Shown piece after piece: positions 7,657 through 16,532 of a DNA stretch of 52,627 bases. The position numbers and the translations under genes were made by a program. The stretch is taken from positions 1 through 52,627 of the IMG/VR virus record IMGVR_UViG_3300013093_000064. One strand, written 5' to 3'. This stretch comes from a virus. The notes under the pieces are model-generated. The model was not told the DNA's origin, made no database searches, and was given only the letters and a program-made list of their open reading frames with translations. Each line of letters begins with the position of its first letter. Position 1 is the stretch's first letter.

Positions 7657-9960
7657 TTAAATTACGCAACTATCACAATCAGCATCATCTACTGTTGTTT
7701 GTTCTGGTTCAGTTTGTTGAGCAGACAATTTTTCTATATCGATTTCACCTTGACCATCGTTGGTGTTAAAATAGTACAACTGTTTACCACCATACTTATA
7801 AAACTGTATAACATCTTTGAGCATATCGCTCATTGGAATTTTTTCATCCGCATAAAAACGTGGATTGTAAGAAGTATTAACACTGATGCCTTGATCAATG
7901 TATTTTTGTAGGACGGCACAGAGTTTTAGGTAACCCTCTGGTGATTTTTGATCCCACAATAGTTCGTATTTGTTTTTAAGGCGGCGATATTCAGGAACTA
8001 CTTGTTTAAGAACACCATGCTTACTTTGTTTAATACTAACATAATTACGTGGGGGCTCAATGCCGTTTGTTGCGTTAGCAATCTGCGCTGAAGTTTCTGC
8101 TGGCATCAGAGCCATTAGGGTAGCATTACGCTGACCAGTGGCTTTGGTTTGTTCACGTAACTCTGCCCAAGGCATACGCTCTTGATGAGGAACTAATTCA
8201 TCAATCTCTGCCTTACGTGTATCAATTGGTAAGATACCACGTGCTGATTTAAGATCTTGCCAACGACCACAGGCGCCTTGTTCAACAGCGAGATCTGCTG
8301 AAGCTTTGAGCAAGTAATAACTCCAGGCTTCAGCAAACTCGTCGACTAATGCTAATGCTTGTGGATCTGAATAACTAACATCATTCTTTGCCAAGAAATA
8401 CGCAAAGTTAATGATGCCTACTCCCAATGGACGAAATTCTTTAGTGGCTAACTCAGCGGCCTTAATTGGATAACCTTGATAGCTTAATAAAGCATCTAAT
8501 CCACGTACTGCCAGTTCACAGGGTCTCTGGAAGTCATGTGGGCTTTTTACATTGCCCCAATTGATCGCACTTAAAGTACATAGTGCGATCCTACCATCTT
8601 CGTCGTTGACATCATTGAGTGGAACTGTTGGTAAATCAATTTCACAACAAAGGTTTGACATCTTTACGGGTGCTACACTTTCATCAAATGGACTGTGCGT
8701 ATTGGCATGGTCCACGTTTTGCAAATAGATACGTCCTGTATCTTTGCGTTCTTGCATAAAGCGACTAAACAATTCTGCGGCTTTGAAGGTCTTTTTACGC
8801 AACTTGGTATTGCGTTCGGCACGTTCATATAACTCTTTGAACTTGTCTTGATCTGCAAAGAAAGCATCAAACATTTCAGGCACATCGTGAGGACTAAAAC
8901 AGGTAATATCGCCACCTGTGATTAATCTTTCATACATTAACTTATTGAATTGTACTCCATAATCCATGTGACGTACACGATTATCCTCGGTACCTTTGTT
9001 GTTCTTCAACTCAATAAGGTCTTCAATTTCTAAATGCCAGATGGGATAGTAAAGTGTGGCGGCACCATTACGTACACCACCTTGACTGCATGAACGTGTG
9101 GCACTTTGGAATAGCTTGTAGAACGGGATTACACCTGTATGGTAAGCATCGCCTGAACGGATCGGTGATCCCAATGCACGGATGCGGCCTGCACCGATAC
9201 CGATGCCGGCTTTTTGTGATACGTACTTGACAATAGAAGAAGCAGTAGCGTTAATACTGTCAAGACTGTCATCTGTTTCAATGAGAACGCAGGAACTGAA
9301 TTGTTTCTGAGGAGTGCGTACACCAGCCATGACAGGGGTAGGAAGGCTAATGTCTCCAAGACTAATTGCATCATAATAATCTGATATCCATTTTAATCTT
9401 GTGTCTTTTGGATATGATTGAAATAGTGTTGCCGCAATAAGCATATAGGCTATTTGCGGTGTTTCATAGATTTCTCCGCTAACACGGTTTTGTACAAGAT
9501 ACTTACCGCGCCATTGTTCCATGGCAACATAGGTAAAGTTCTCATCTCGGCTGTGATCAATCTTATGATCTAATTGATCCCACTCGTCTTCGGAGTAGGC
9601 TTCCAACAATCCACGGTCATAAAATCCATTGGCTACATTACGTTTAACTAACTGTAGCAAAGGCCATGGTTGATAATCATGATAAACTTGTTTACGCAGA
9701 TGGTAGTTAATTAAACGACCTGCTACGTATTGATAATTTGGTGTTTCTTCTGAAATTAAATCTGCAGCACTTTTGATCAATGTTTCTTGAATGTCGGCCG
9801 TTTTGATTCCGTTGTAAAACTGTATGTGACTTTTTATTTCCACTTCACTGGCACTGACACCAGTAATACCCTGTGTGGCCCAAAAAACTACCTTGTGTAG
9901 TTTTTCTAAATCGAGGACTTCTTTATGTCCTTCTCTCTTTGTAACTTGAATTTGCGTCAT
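7657..9960 (-). CDS. nrdA: Class Ia ribonucleotide reductase, alpha subunit
   Basis: 767 residues, the normal length. It has an N-terminal ATP-cone-like region (VTKREGHKEVLDLEKLHKVV), the first active-site cysteine in FSSCVLIE, NLCCEID (the Asn-x-Cys-x-Glu type motif with radical Cys), ALCTLSAINWG (second redox Cys), the PAETSAQIANATNG motif, paired tyrosines LYYFNT for radical transfer, and a C-terminal CDSCVI dithiol that shuttles electrons from glutaredoxin. A GAGGGATCG ribosome binding site precedes the ATG at 9960. No intron, intein or homing endonuclease interrupts it. Confidence 0.95.
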   Translation of the reverse strand: MTQIQVTKREGHKEVLDLEKLHKVVFWATQGITGVSASEVEIKSHIQFYNGIKTADIQETLIKSAADLISEETPNYQYVAGRLINYHLRKQVYHDYQPWPLLQLVKRNVANGFYDRGLLEAYSEDEWDQLDHKIDHSRDENFTYVAMEQWRGKYLVQNRVSGEIYETPQIAYMLIAATLFQSYPKDTRLKWISDYYDAISLGDISLPTPVMAGVRTPQKQFSSCVLIETDDSLDSINATASSIVKYVSQKAGIGIGAGRIRALGSPIRSGDAYHTGVIPFYKLFQSATRSCSQGGVRNGAATLYYPIWHLEIEDLIELKNNKGTEDNRVRHMDYGVQFNKLMYERLITGGDITCFSPHDVPEMFDAFFADQDKFKELYERAERNTKLRKKTFKAAELFSRFMQERKDTGRIYLQNVDHANTHSPFDESVAPVKMSNLCCEIDLPTVPLNDVNDEDGRIALCTLSAINWGNVKSPHDFQRPCELAVRGLDALLSYQGYPIKAAELATKEFRPLGVGIINFAYFLAKNDVSYSDPQALALVDEFAEAWSYYLLKASADLAVEQGACGRWQDLKSARGILPIDTRKAEIDELVPHQERMPWAELREQTKATGQRNATLMALMPAETSAQIANATNGIEPPRNYVSIKQSKHGVLKQVVPEYRRLKNKYELLWDQKSPEGYLKLCAVLQKYIDQGISVNTSYNPRFYADEKIPMSDMLKDVIQFYKYGGKQLYYFNTNDGQGEIDIEKLSAQQTEPEQTTVDDADCDSCVI

Positions 9961-9968
9961 CGATCCCT

Positions 9969-10418
9969 CTAATATTCTTGTAATTTTAAATCTTTGCTAC
10001 TGTAACTATGTTTTAACTGTAAGTTTTTATTTATTGATAGAGTATTTACGACCGAGCCATCAATGAAATTAAGCATATATTTTCCCTGTGACAGAACGGC
10101 TAAATTATAGGTGTACCGAGTTTCGGGATCATAATATACTCGTATTTCGGCATCCAACTCTTTTCCATGTTCAGTAAAGTATATAGTATACAGCATACCG
10201 CAGGCTTTTGCAAGATCACAATAATAATTTTCGGCAATTAACTCCCAAGGAGAGGGCCAGGTGTTGGTGTCTAATGGATCCAAATAGTAAGGTGAGTGAG
10301 GACAGCTTTGCCAAAAATTGGCAACTTCGTTAAGTGCTTGTTCTAAACTGAGTTGGTCGAGCGATTTTCGAAAGTCACGCCAACGAGATATCCTCTCGTC
10401 TGGTTCAAGTTTCCACAT
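9969..10418 (-). CDS. Conserved phage hypothetical protein (149 aa)
   Basis: It begins MWKLEPDERISRWRDFRKSL and has WPSPWELIAENYYCDLAKACGMLYTIYF in the middle, then a beta-rich end. The pattern, including the PSPWELI motif, is seen in hypothetical proteins of T4-like cyanophages (recollection, not a search). It lies 8 bases upstream of nrdA and probably shares its transcript. No catalytic motif is seen. Confidence 0.6.
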   Translation of the reverse strand: MWKLEPDERISRWRDFRKSLDQLSLEQALNEVANFWQSCPHSPYYLDPLDTNTWPSPWELIAENYYCDLAKACGMLYTIYFTEHGKELDAEIRVYYDPETRYTYNLAVLSQGKYMLNFIDGSVVNTLSINKNLQLKHSYSSKDLKLQEY

Positions 10419-10429
10419 GTGTTTTTATA

Positions 10430-10990
10430 TTATACGTTTGTAATTGAATATGCTACTGTTGTCTGGGACGTTGTTGTGTAATTTAAATTGGCTTGTGTTG
10501 TGTTAGCGTTCGCGGTAAAGAATATATCAGTTCCTGCTGTCTGGTTATAGTCTTCTTCAAATGCCAACGATGATCCGGTGGCAAAGCGACTTAATTTAAT
10601 AGTTCCAGTTCTTTGTGTTGTACCTTGATATAAGGTATAGTTAACCGTGGCATTGTTAGCTGTGATTGTAGAAAATATACCTGCGGTGTTGGCTGCTAAA
10701 ACTACGTTTGATTTGATACCACCTGCGGCTGTTACTTCTGCGTAAATTGTAGCCACATTGGCCTGAAGATTGGCAAAATCACTGGTAAACTGATCAGTGA
10801 AATTAATAATAGAATATTCAGTTAAAATTTCAGTCACACCTTCAGTAGGTGCACCTTCTGCCAAAGTACCATTACCAATGTAAAGTTGGCGTGTATCAAC
10901 ACTCCAGGCCAACTCGGCGCTGGCCAACTGCGGCAGGTCCTGATTAAGCCCGCGTCTTTGCTGAATTCTTGAAATTTGTACTATTGCCAT
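10430..10990 (-). CDS. Fibre-like virion protein with Mtd-type N-terminus
   Basis: 186 residues. The first 50 (ISRIQQRRG...LPQLASAELAWSVDTRQLYIGNG) match the small N-terminal domain shared by phage fibre and tropism proteins (Mtd_N-like: RRG, ELAWSVDT and LYIGNG). The rest is Thr/Ala/Asn-rich beta structure with no charge, as in fibre shafts. A CTAAATACA motif about 20-30 bases upstream may be a degenerate late promoter. A role in the tail fibre or capsid decoration is likely. Two shorter genes with the same type of start are at 26025 and at 1-39. Confidence 0.65.
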   Translation of the reverse strand: MAIVQISRIQQRRGLNQDLPQLASAELAWSVDTRQLYIGNGTLAEGAPTEGVTEILTEYSIINFTDQFTSDFANLQANVATIYAEVTAAGGIKSNVVLAANTAGIFSTITANNATVNYTLYQGTTQRTGTIKLSRFATGSSLAFEEDYNQTAGTDIFFTANANTTQANLNYTTTSQTTVAYSITNV

Positions 10991-11020
10991 ACTTAACTGA
11001 TCCCAACGTGTATACTGTAT

Positions 11021-11731
11021 TTAGTTTGTGAGATAGTATAGCTCAACTCTCTTGTTCCACTCGTTGTTATAGTGGTCAAATTCTGCGCCTTCAAGTATAA
11101 ACTCTTGATAAACAGGGGTGTCAAAAACGCCAGGACTGAGCTCTTTCGGCTGCTGACACATAAGAATTACCCCTCTTTTGATGTCAGTTCCGTGCATATT
11201 ATTATGCGCCTGTGCATAGGCCGCCAATTGTATAAAGTAATCGTCAATATATTCACGTTTTTTTAATTTATTAGTTTGCTTATAATCCATGATACTGGGT
11301 TTACCTGAATGCACTCCCACAGAGTCTGTAGTACCGGCATATAACCCACTATAATAAACAGGAACTTCGACTCCCCAGACTTCATTGATATTGGCGAATC
11401 CTTCTAAGATAACCTGTGCGGCCATAAACCACGACGGCTGTGCAAATGGGTTAGTAGGAAGTTCTTTCATGTCGCCAGTTTTAACATAGTGTTCTAAGTA
11501 ACTGTGCATACGTGTTCCGCGATTAGCGGCTTCTGTAGTAATTTGTTGAGCACGTTCGGCTCCTACAGATTTTTTCCATCGCTCAAGTGCTTCGCGTTTT
11601 TCTTGTGGTTTTGTTCGATCTAAGATTGTTGTAACGCTGGGCACCGCTGATCCATCGGGTAAACAATAATGTCTTTTTCCATTAATGGTAGTACGGTCAA
11701 TAGGTTTGTAATTGTAACGATCAATGAGCAT
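11021..11731 (-). CDS. PD-(D/E)XK exonuclease-like protein
   Basis: 236 residues with the Cas4/RecB-like nuclease layout seen in phages and in mitochondrial MGME1: an N-terminal helix (AANRGTRMHSYLEHYV, motif with His), TDSVGVHSGKPSIMDYKQTNK (Asp, then D-Y-K core) and the IQLAAYAQA helix (Q-x-x-x-Y type motif IV). The expected activity is DNA end processing in recombination or replication. The stop overlaps nothing downstream; the start overlaps the next upstream gene by 11 bases. Confidence 0.8.
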   Translation of the reverse strand: MLIDRYNYKPIDRTTINGKRHYCLPDGSAVPSVTTILDRTKPQEKREALERWKKSVGAERAQQITTEAANRGTRMHSYLEHYVKTGDMKELPTNPFAQPSWFMAAQVILEGFANINEVWGVEVPVYYSGLYAGTTDSVGVHSGKPSIMDYKQTNKLKKREYIDDYFIQLAAYAQAHNNMHGTDIKRGVILMCQQPKELSPGVFDTPVYQEFILEGAEFDHYNNEWNKRVELYYLTN

Positions 11732-12827
11732 GGTTTATTATATTCGTAATTTTATCTGCGGCGAGCTGGTTCCAATTTTGATTCATTATTAAATTATAAT
11801 TATGCTCGGCAATGGGTTTTATTTTAGCATAAGTTTCCTGTCGATCGCAACCACATAAGTACCGAACTTGTTCGAACGCTTGAGCCCATCGTTCCTCTGC
11901 CGGCGGCGTGTTGTCGTAACTTTCATCAATTATATCACCAAAAGTTTTAAACCCTAAAGATTGTAAATTGCTCAAGAATCCACGACCGCTGAATGCCACA
12001 AATAGTCTACGTGCCATTAGAGCTTTGGCTGTTTTTTCTGTATAGAAACTGTGTTCGTTTCTAAAGTCTGTTTCGGCCACTATGCTGTAGGCCGTATCAT
12101 TGTAAACTTGTACAGGAATAATTTGACTTAATCTCGTAGTCTGACCTTGATACTGAACATAATTTGCTGTTTCCTTTATTGGATCAGCAACTTTGGTTCC
12201 TGGCTCCCAGATAAAATAATCTTTAGCATAAAACTCGTCAGTGTAATCATACCGACCGGTCTCGGGTTGTACTCTACGATCAACATTGTAGGTCATTATG
12301 ATTTGATCGGTTAAATTATGTTTGTTTACATTTTCATAAACAAATGTTCTGTTGGGTTTCTTTAATCCTAATAAGGCATCAAAATATTTTGATTTTGTTT
12401 TATACGGTTCCACAGTAGACAAAACATCGGGCAAGGCTTTATAGAGAGTAGTTGACGTCTCGAACCAATCCCCCCAAAAAATTACACGATCTTTTACTGG
12501 ATGTTGCTCGTTAATAAATGCAGGAGTTAGCCAATAAACATTTTTTCCTGTGCATTGATTCCACTTATCAAAATAATGCAGTGACATTTCTCTGTCAAAA
12601 CAAAATACTGCTTCACTATTCTGACTTAGTTGATTAACAAAACTTTCAAACGAGTCAACAGGACTGTGATAATCCTGTCCCATCATGTACATTGTAAATG
12701 CTATTTTACGACCGGGGGCATTGATGTAGTCTGTTAGACTGTGACAAACCGTGTAGGGTTCGTCAAACTTGATTGCAGGTAGCCATTGTAGATCAAGTAC
12801 TCGACTATCTGTAAATACCGTTAGCAT
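11721..12827 (-). CDS. Glycosyltransferase-like protein, GT10-like
   Basis: 368 residues. The best clue is in the C-terminal half: SIVAETDFRNEHSFYTEKTAKALMARRLFVAF, which matches the Y-x-T-E-K nucleotide-sugar motif of GT10 fucosyltransferase-type enzymes, followed by a conserved GFKTFGDIIDESYDN block. The N-terminal half is not recognised. It sits in a run of overlapping genes with two SGNH-type proteins, which suggests joint work on a glycan of the virion or the host surface. GT10 membership is a resemblance only. Confidence 0.55.
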   Translation of the reverse strand: MLTVFTDSRVLDLQWLPAIKFDEPYTVCHSLTDYINAPGRKIAFTMYMMGQDYHSPVDSFESFVNQLSQNSEAVFCFDREMSLHYFDKWNQCTGKNVYWLTPAFINEQHPVKDRVIFWGDWFETSTTLYKALPDVLSTVEPYKTKSKYFDALLGLKKPNRTFVYENVNKHNLTDQIIMTYNVDRRVQPETGRYDYTDEFYAKDYFIWEPGTKVADPIKETANYVQYQGQTTRLSQIIPVQVYNDTAYSIVAETDFRNEHSFYTEKTAKALMARRLFVAFSGRGFLSNLQSLGFKTFGDIIDESYDNTPPAEERWAQAFEQVRYLCGCDRQETYAKIKPIAEHNYNLIMNQNWNQLAADKITNIINHAH

Positions 12828-13546
12828 TGAGTTATCCGATGATAGAAATAATCGGCTATTTGTTTATGCCCCGATTCTGTTGGATGTGCTGTGTCAAAGC
12901 GGGAGTCAAACATGTTAACCAAATCGTGCCTTGGGCCTTGGCCGATCCAATTTATTTTATTTTCCAGATATTGTTGTTGATGCAAATCTAATAGATTGTA
13001 ATAACTGTTAGGCATTAGATTAACAAAATAATATTTTATATTGTTGGCTATAAAAAAATTAGCAAGACTAACTACTTGAGTCCAGTATTTTTGTGCGTAG
13101 GTATAATCTGTGTAATTGCGGTATACTTGATCTTTAAACTTACTGACCCGATCAAAAACATCTCCGTTGACATTCTTACCTAATGTTCCGCATTGCGGTA
13201 TAATAAGCGTCCAGGCCTGTGTTTCTTCTTCCCAGTACTCAAATCTATGTGGATGTGCCCACTGTATTACAGCAGTCCAATCTTTCTCAGATTCTTGTGT
13301 AAAAAAATCAATAGTTGTTCTTACTATGCGATCATTTGATCCACAGCCCATACTAAGATTAACACACGAGTCTGCTCCTAACCGTTTGGCCAATTGAAAA
13401 GGCCAAACTCGAGTCAGCCTTTCTTTGTTTATAGGATCGGGGTTTGTATAGTCAAGCAGTTGCCCATTGGTGTCGTATAACGATTTATACAGTTCACCTC
13501 CCCAGGTAAAACTACATCCGTTGGCAAATAATTTCAATTTATCCAC
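12821..13546 (-). CDS. SGNH-hydrolase-like protein (1 of 4)
   Basis: 241 residues. The SGNH fold motifs are present: block I FANGCSFTWG (Ser nucleophile at the Cys-Ser), block II Gly in NLSMGCGSNDRI with the Asn of block III type in GSND, and the C-terminal Asp-x-x-His in DTAHPTESGHKQIA. These proteins are esterases or acyl hydrolases in other systems. It overlaps the glycosyltransferase-like gene by 7 bases and the next SGNH gene by 13 bases. O-deacylation of surface sugars is inferred. Confidence 0.7.
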   Translation of the reverse strand: MDKLKLFANGCSFTWGGELYKSLYDTNGQLLDYTNPDPINKERLTRVWPFQLAKRLGADSCVNLSMGCGSNDRIVRTTIDFFTQESEKDWTAVIQWAHPHRFEYWEEETQAWTLIIPQCGTLGKNVNGDVFDRVSKFKDQVYRNYTDYTYAQKYWTQVVSLANFFIANNIKYYFVNLMPNSYYNLLDLHQQQYLENKINWIGQGPRHDLVNMFDSRFDTAHPTESGHKQIADYFYHRITQC

Positions 13547-14166
13547 TCTTGTAAATGTTGAGCTATTATTTGATGCCCCAATGCGTTAGGGTGTCCGCCA
13601 TCTGTTCCTTCAAAATATATTTTATTATCTCCAGGATATTTGGATCCTAAGATATCTAAAAAATTTGTGGTACCTTGATTATAAAATTTACTTCTATCAA
13701 CACCTATAAAATTTAAAAGGTCCCAATCGACCTTTGAAAAACTTAGAGCATAATAGTCTTGTATTTTGTACTGTCGACATAGACTTTGCAAAGCCAATAC
13801 TGTTGTATAAAATTTAAAATGATCTAATAGAGTTGAATGTATATTTTTAAAATAGCTTGCAGATACATCGTCTTTAGTGCCATCCCACATAACATAGGCC
13901 GTATCGGGTTGTTTGCCAGCATAATACATCAGACGTGATAGTACGGTAAAAGAAAATAAAGCTGTGTAATTAAACGTAGGATCGATATTGCTTAATAAAT
14001 CTTGTAATTGAAGAACCATGTGCTCTGCTGCTGTGCCTTGCACAGAGTAATTTTGAAATTCTATATTTCTATAGTCAGCAATCAATTTTCCATATGTTGG
14101 TTCGTTGGGTTGAAGACCTGTTCCCCAGGTCCAACTATCTCCAAATACAACAAGTTTACAATTCAT
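13534..14166 (-). CDS. SGNH-hydrolase-like protein (2 of 4)
   Basis: 210 residues from the ATG at 14166, which overlaps the stop of iscA (TAATG); a longer form from 14190 is possible but would overlap iscA more. Motifs: VVFGDSWTWGTGL (Gly-Asp-Ser block I) and DGGHPNALGHQII (Asp-x-x-His block V). It differs strongly from its neighbour, so this is not a recent duplication. The likely role is ester hydrolysis on a glycan or lipid. Confidence 0.7.
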   Translation of the reverse strand: MNCKLVVFGDSWTWGTGLQPNEPTYGKLIADYRNIEFQNYSVQGTAAEHMVLQLQDLLSNIDPTFNYTALFSFTVLSRLMYYAGKQPDTAYVMWDGTKDDVSASYFKNIHSTLLDHFKFYTTVLALQSLCRQYKIQDYYALSFSKVDWDLLNFIGVDRSKFYNQGTTNFLDILGSKYPGDNKIYFEGTDGGHPNALGHQIIAQHLQEWIN

Positions 14167-14486
14167 TAAATTCTGAAACTTTCTCCGCAACCACAGCGAT
14201 CTTTTTCTCTGGGATTACGAAATTCAAAACCTTCGTTTAAACCTTGTCTAACGTAGTCTATTTCTATTTCGTCTACTATAGGCAAATCTCTGTTGTCTAC
14301 TATAACGCTAAATCCATCTTGCGGGAAGCTGGTGGAGCCTGCCCAAGTTTCATCTACATATTCTAATACATAAGCAAGGCCGCTACACCCGGTAGTTCTT
14401 ACGCCCACCTTGATACCTATGCCCTTGCCACGTTTTGACAGATTAGTTTGTATTTTTTTACTTGCTGTGTTTGTTACGGTAATCAT
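14166..14486 (-). CDS. iscA: A-type iron-sulfur carrier protein
   Basis: 106 residues, the usual length of the IscA/ErpA/HesB family. All three ligand cysteines are present: Cys34 in TTGCSGLAY and Cys98/Cys100 in DRCGCGESF. A-type carriers receive Fe-S clusters from IscU and pass them to target enzymes. The first 29 bases overlap the end of the iscU gene, so the two proteins are coupled. No IscS desulfurase, HscA or ferredoxin is seen in the window, so the host would have to supply sulfur and chaperone functions. Confidence 0.92.
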   Translation of the reverse strand: MITVTNTASKKIQTNLSKRGKGIGIKVGVRTTGCSGLAYVLEYVDETWAGSTSFPQDGFSVIVDNRDLPIVDEIEIDYVRQGLNEGFEFRNPREKDRCGCGESFRI

Positions 14487-14838
14487 TGATAGCCGCCTTT
14501 ATTGCATCTTCTGCGAGGATTGAGCAATGGATTTTAACAGGTGGAAGAGCCAACTCCTCGGCGATGTCGCTGTTTTTAATACTGCCCGCCTCGTCAAGAG
14601 TTTTTCCTTTGACCCATTCTGTGACCAGTGAGCTGGAAGCGATTGCTGATCCGCAACCGTATGTTTTGAATTTTGCATCTTCGATTATACCTTGTTCATT
14701 TACTTTGATCTGTAGGCGCATAACATCGCCACAGGCAGGAGCACCGACTACACCTGTTCCCACTGTGTCGTCCATTTCTAATTTACCCACGTTACGTGGA
14801 TTTTCGTAGTGATCGATTACTTTATCGCTGTAGGCCAT
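14458..14838 (-). CDS. iscU: Iron-sulfur cluster scaffold protein
   Basis: 126 residues, full length for IscU. The ligands are Cys36 (with Asp38 in PACGD), Cys62 (TYGCGSAI) and Cys105 with His104 (KIHCSIL). LPPVK at 98-102, the site read by the HscA chaperone, is intact, so the protein should use the host ISC machinery. It begins MAYSDKVIDHYENPRN as in proteobacterial IscU. Its start overlaps the end of a small secreted-protein gene by 17 bases. Possible clients in the phage are unknown; NrdAB of class Ia does not need an Fe-S cluster. Confidence 0.93.
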   Translation of the reverse strand: MAYSDKVIDHYENPRNVGKLEMDDTVGTGVVGAPACGDVMRLQIKVNEQGIIEDAKFKTYGCGSAIASSSLVTEWVKGKTLDEAGSIKNSDIAEELALPPVKIHCSILAEDAIKAAINDYRNKHSK

Positions 14839-14992
14839 TTTTAGTCGGTTGTTGAGGTTTAGGTGGTTGCGGTGGTTGCGGAGCGGGTTGTGTAGTTGGA
14901 GGTTTTTTTAAACTATCAAACAACTGTTGTAGGCCAGCAGCCATTCCAGTGCTGGCAATTATCATCATAAGAACAAAACAAATTTTTCTCAT
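14822..14992 (-). CDS. Short Pro-rich secreted or membrane-anchored peptide (56 aa)
   Basis: It begins MRKICFVLMMIIASTGMAAG, a Sec signal peptide or single membrane anchor, followed by about 20 residues of mainly Pro, Gln and Lys. The ATG directly follows the stop of the next secreted protein (TAAATG) and the end overlaps iscU. Function is unknown. The layout, export signal plus extended Pro-rich stretch, resembles small envelope-spanning peptides, but there is no lipobox. Confidence 0.6.
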   Translation of the reverse strand: MRKICFVLMMIIASTGMAAGLQQLFDSLKKPPTTQPAPQPPQPPKPQQPTKNGLQR

Positions 14993-15304
14993 TTAATTAG
15001 GAACCAATACTGTTTTATAACAATTACAATTACCGTCTAACATGGCTTCCCAATGATAACCGGCCGGTGCTGGATACACAGGTGCAGCAGGTGGCATTTG
15101 TTGCTGAATGTAAATTGGCTGTTGTTGGATAACAACCGGAGGACGAGTAGCTTCGTATACGATAGCGCCACCAACTAATGCTGGTACCACCCAACCATAA
15201 CCAGGATGATAGTAATAACGACCACCACCGTGTGCCCAACGTTCAGCGTGAGCTATGTTAATAAATGATAGTGCTAATAAACCGGCTACAATGATCTTTT
15301 TCAT
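14993..15304 (-). CDS. Secreted Pro/Tyr-rich protein (103 aa)
   Basis: A clear signal peptide (MKKIIVAGLLALSFINIAHA) with cleavage before ERW. The mature part is Gly/Tyr/His-rich (GGGRYYYHPGYGW), has a short hydrophobic segment (VVPALVGGAIVYEA), a Gln/Pro stretch and a C-terminal Cys pair (DGNCNCYK). Similar small periplasmic proteins occur in proteobacteria. An AAGGAGAAG site precedes the ATG. A role in changing the host envelope is inference. A TATAAT-like box at 15333-15338 lies upstream, without a good -35. Confidence 0.65.
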   Translation of the reverse strand: MKKIIVAGLLALSFINIAHAERWAHGGGRYYYHPGYGWVVPALVGGAIVYEATRPPVVIQQQPIYIQQQMPPAAPVYPAPAGYHWEAMLDGNCNCYKTVLVPN

Positions 15305-15411
15305 TTTACTTCTCCTTATTAAGGGTTATATTATTATAACGCCTTACCCACACAGAAAGTTGACAATACTGACTATACAGTATTTATTTTGAAAAGTCAA
15401 TGATTTTGAGT

Positions 15412-15837
15412 TTAGCTACGATTGGATAATGCACGGTTGGCCATTGCGGAAACCGTTTTTTCGGGTTGTGTTTGACCCACTTCGCCTTCACCACCTACTC
15501 CACCTGTCATTGCAGGTTCGGCTGGATTAATGAAAACATATTTGGTGCCTTGGTCGTCATCTTTAATGTCAGTAACAATGTTCTTTACTGTATCATTATT
15601 CTTACGTGCATTAACTAATGTATCTAAGTTAAATGCTTCGGCACCAGGTTGTTGACGAACTAAATTAATTAATGCTTCAACTGAAATTTTTGGAACTTGA
15701 GCGTGATCTGAACTATACTGAATTTCTCTTAGAGTGTTAATCAATGCGTCATTGGCCGCATGATCGGCATCGTCTTCGATAAAATCAGAGAGGTCGCCAT
15801 CCTCATTTAAACGGCGACGAAATTCAGTAAATCTCAT
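15412..15837 (-). CDS. Putative internal head protein (141 aa)
   Basis: It begins MRFTEFRRRLNE followed by DGD: an amphipathic peptide ending L-x-E, the form of the T4 capsid-targeting sequence and prohead-protease (gp21) cut site. The rest is acidic and soluble, with a Gly-rich segment (TGGVGGEGEVGQ) near the end. The start overlaps the stop of the next upstream gene. No enzyme motif is seen. Packaging into the head is inferred from the N-terminus and from its neighbours. Confidence 0.5.
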   Translation of the reverse strand: MRFTEFRRRLNEDGDLSDFIEDDADHAANDALINTLREIQYSSDHAQVPKISVEALINLVRQQPGAEAFNLDTLVNARKNNDTVKNIVTDIKDDDQGTKYVFINPAEPAMTGGVGGEGEVGQTQPEKTVSAMANRALSNRS

Positions 15838-16529
15838 TAACGACGCTCTCTACCTAATTCTTCTTCGCCACCTGCAGCAGCATCAGTTGCGGCAAACTCG
15901 TCGCCCTCTGGAGCAGGAGCTTCGGCACCCAATTCTGGGGACATGTCTGGAGCAGGAGCACCCATACCAGCATCCATACCACCCATGCCCATGTCTGGTG
16001 TAGATTCGCCAGTTAACGCACGAGCAGCACCGTCAGCCTGTTCACGACCAGTACTTAAAGTCTGCCATAAGTTTTGTAGCAATGGAGTAACTGTGCCCTT
16101 AAATGTTTCAGCTTGTTGTTCGCCGATTTGGTCACGGATTGTGTCTAATAATGCAGGCAGTTGTTCATTCTGCATTTTACCAATTTTTTCTAACATGTCT
16201 TGAATTGAGTCAACCATGTCTTTAGCAGCTAATGTAGCTTCTGCTTTAGCCATTTCGCTTTCGCGAATAAGAATATCTCTGTTCTCTACCATCCAACGAT
16301 TTAGACTTTCGCGAACCATAAACATTTCCATGTATTGAGGGTTCTTTTCAGCAGTATGAACGCCGTGTGTGCGTTTTACTTTGTCTAAACTTTCTGTAAT
16401 AGCAGTAGCTAATTTGTACGCCTTAGGAAAGGTTAAATTATCGTAGTCGATTTTAAAGCCGAAGCGACTTTCAACTACTTGGTTAATTTTTTTAGCTTTT
16501 GGCTGTAGGCCGATTTCTCTTAATCTCAT
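15837..16529 (-). CDS. Putative prohead core or internal head protein
   Basis: 230 residues, mostly helical and acidic, with a long central helical region (about 60-165) and a low-complexity Met/Gly/Ala/Pro/Glu C-terminal tail (GMGGMDAGMGAPAPDM). Such composition fits a scaffold or core protein. The N-terminus includes MRLREIGLQPKAKKINQVVE before SRFG, another possible V-x-E processing site. Homologues occur in T4-like cyanophages as hypothetical structural proteins (recollection). Confidence 0.5.
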   Translation of the reverse strand: MRLREIGLQPKAKKINQVVESRFGFKIDYDNLTFPKAYKLATAITESLDKVKRTHGVHTAEKNPQYMEMFMVRESLNRWMVENRDILIRESEMAKAEATLAAKDMVDSIQDMLEKIGKMQNEQLPALLDTIRDQIGEQQAETFKGTVTPLLQNLWQTLSTGREQADGAARALTGESTPDMGMGGMDAGMGAPAPDMSPELGAEAPAPEGDEFAATDAAAGGEEELGRERR

Positions 16530-16532
16530 GGT

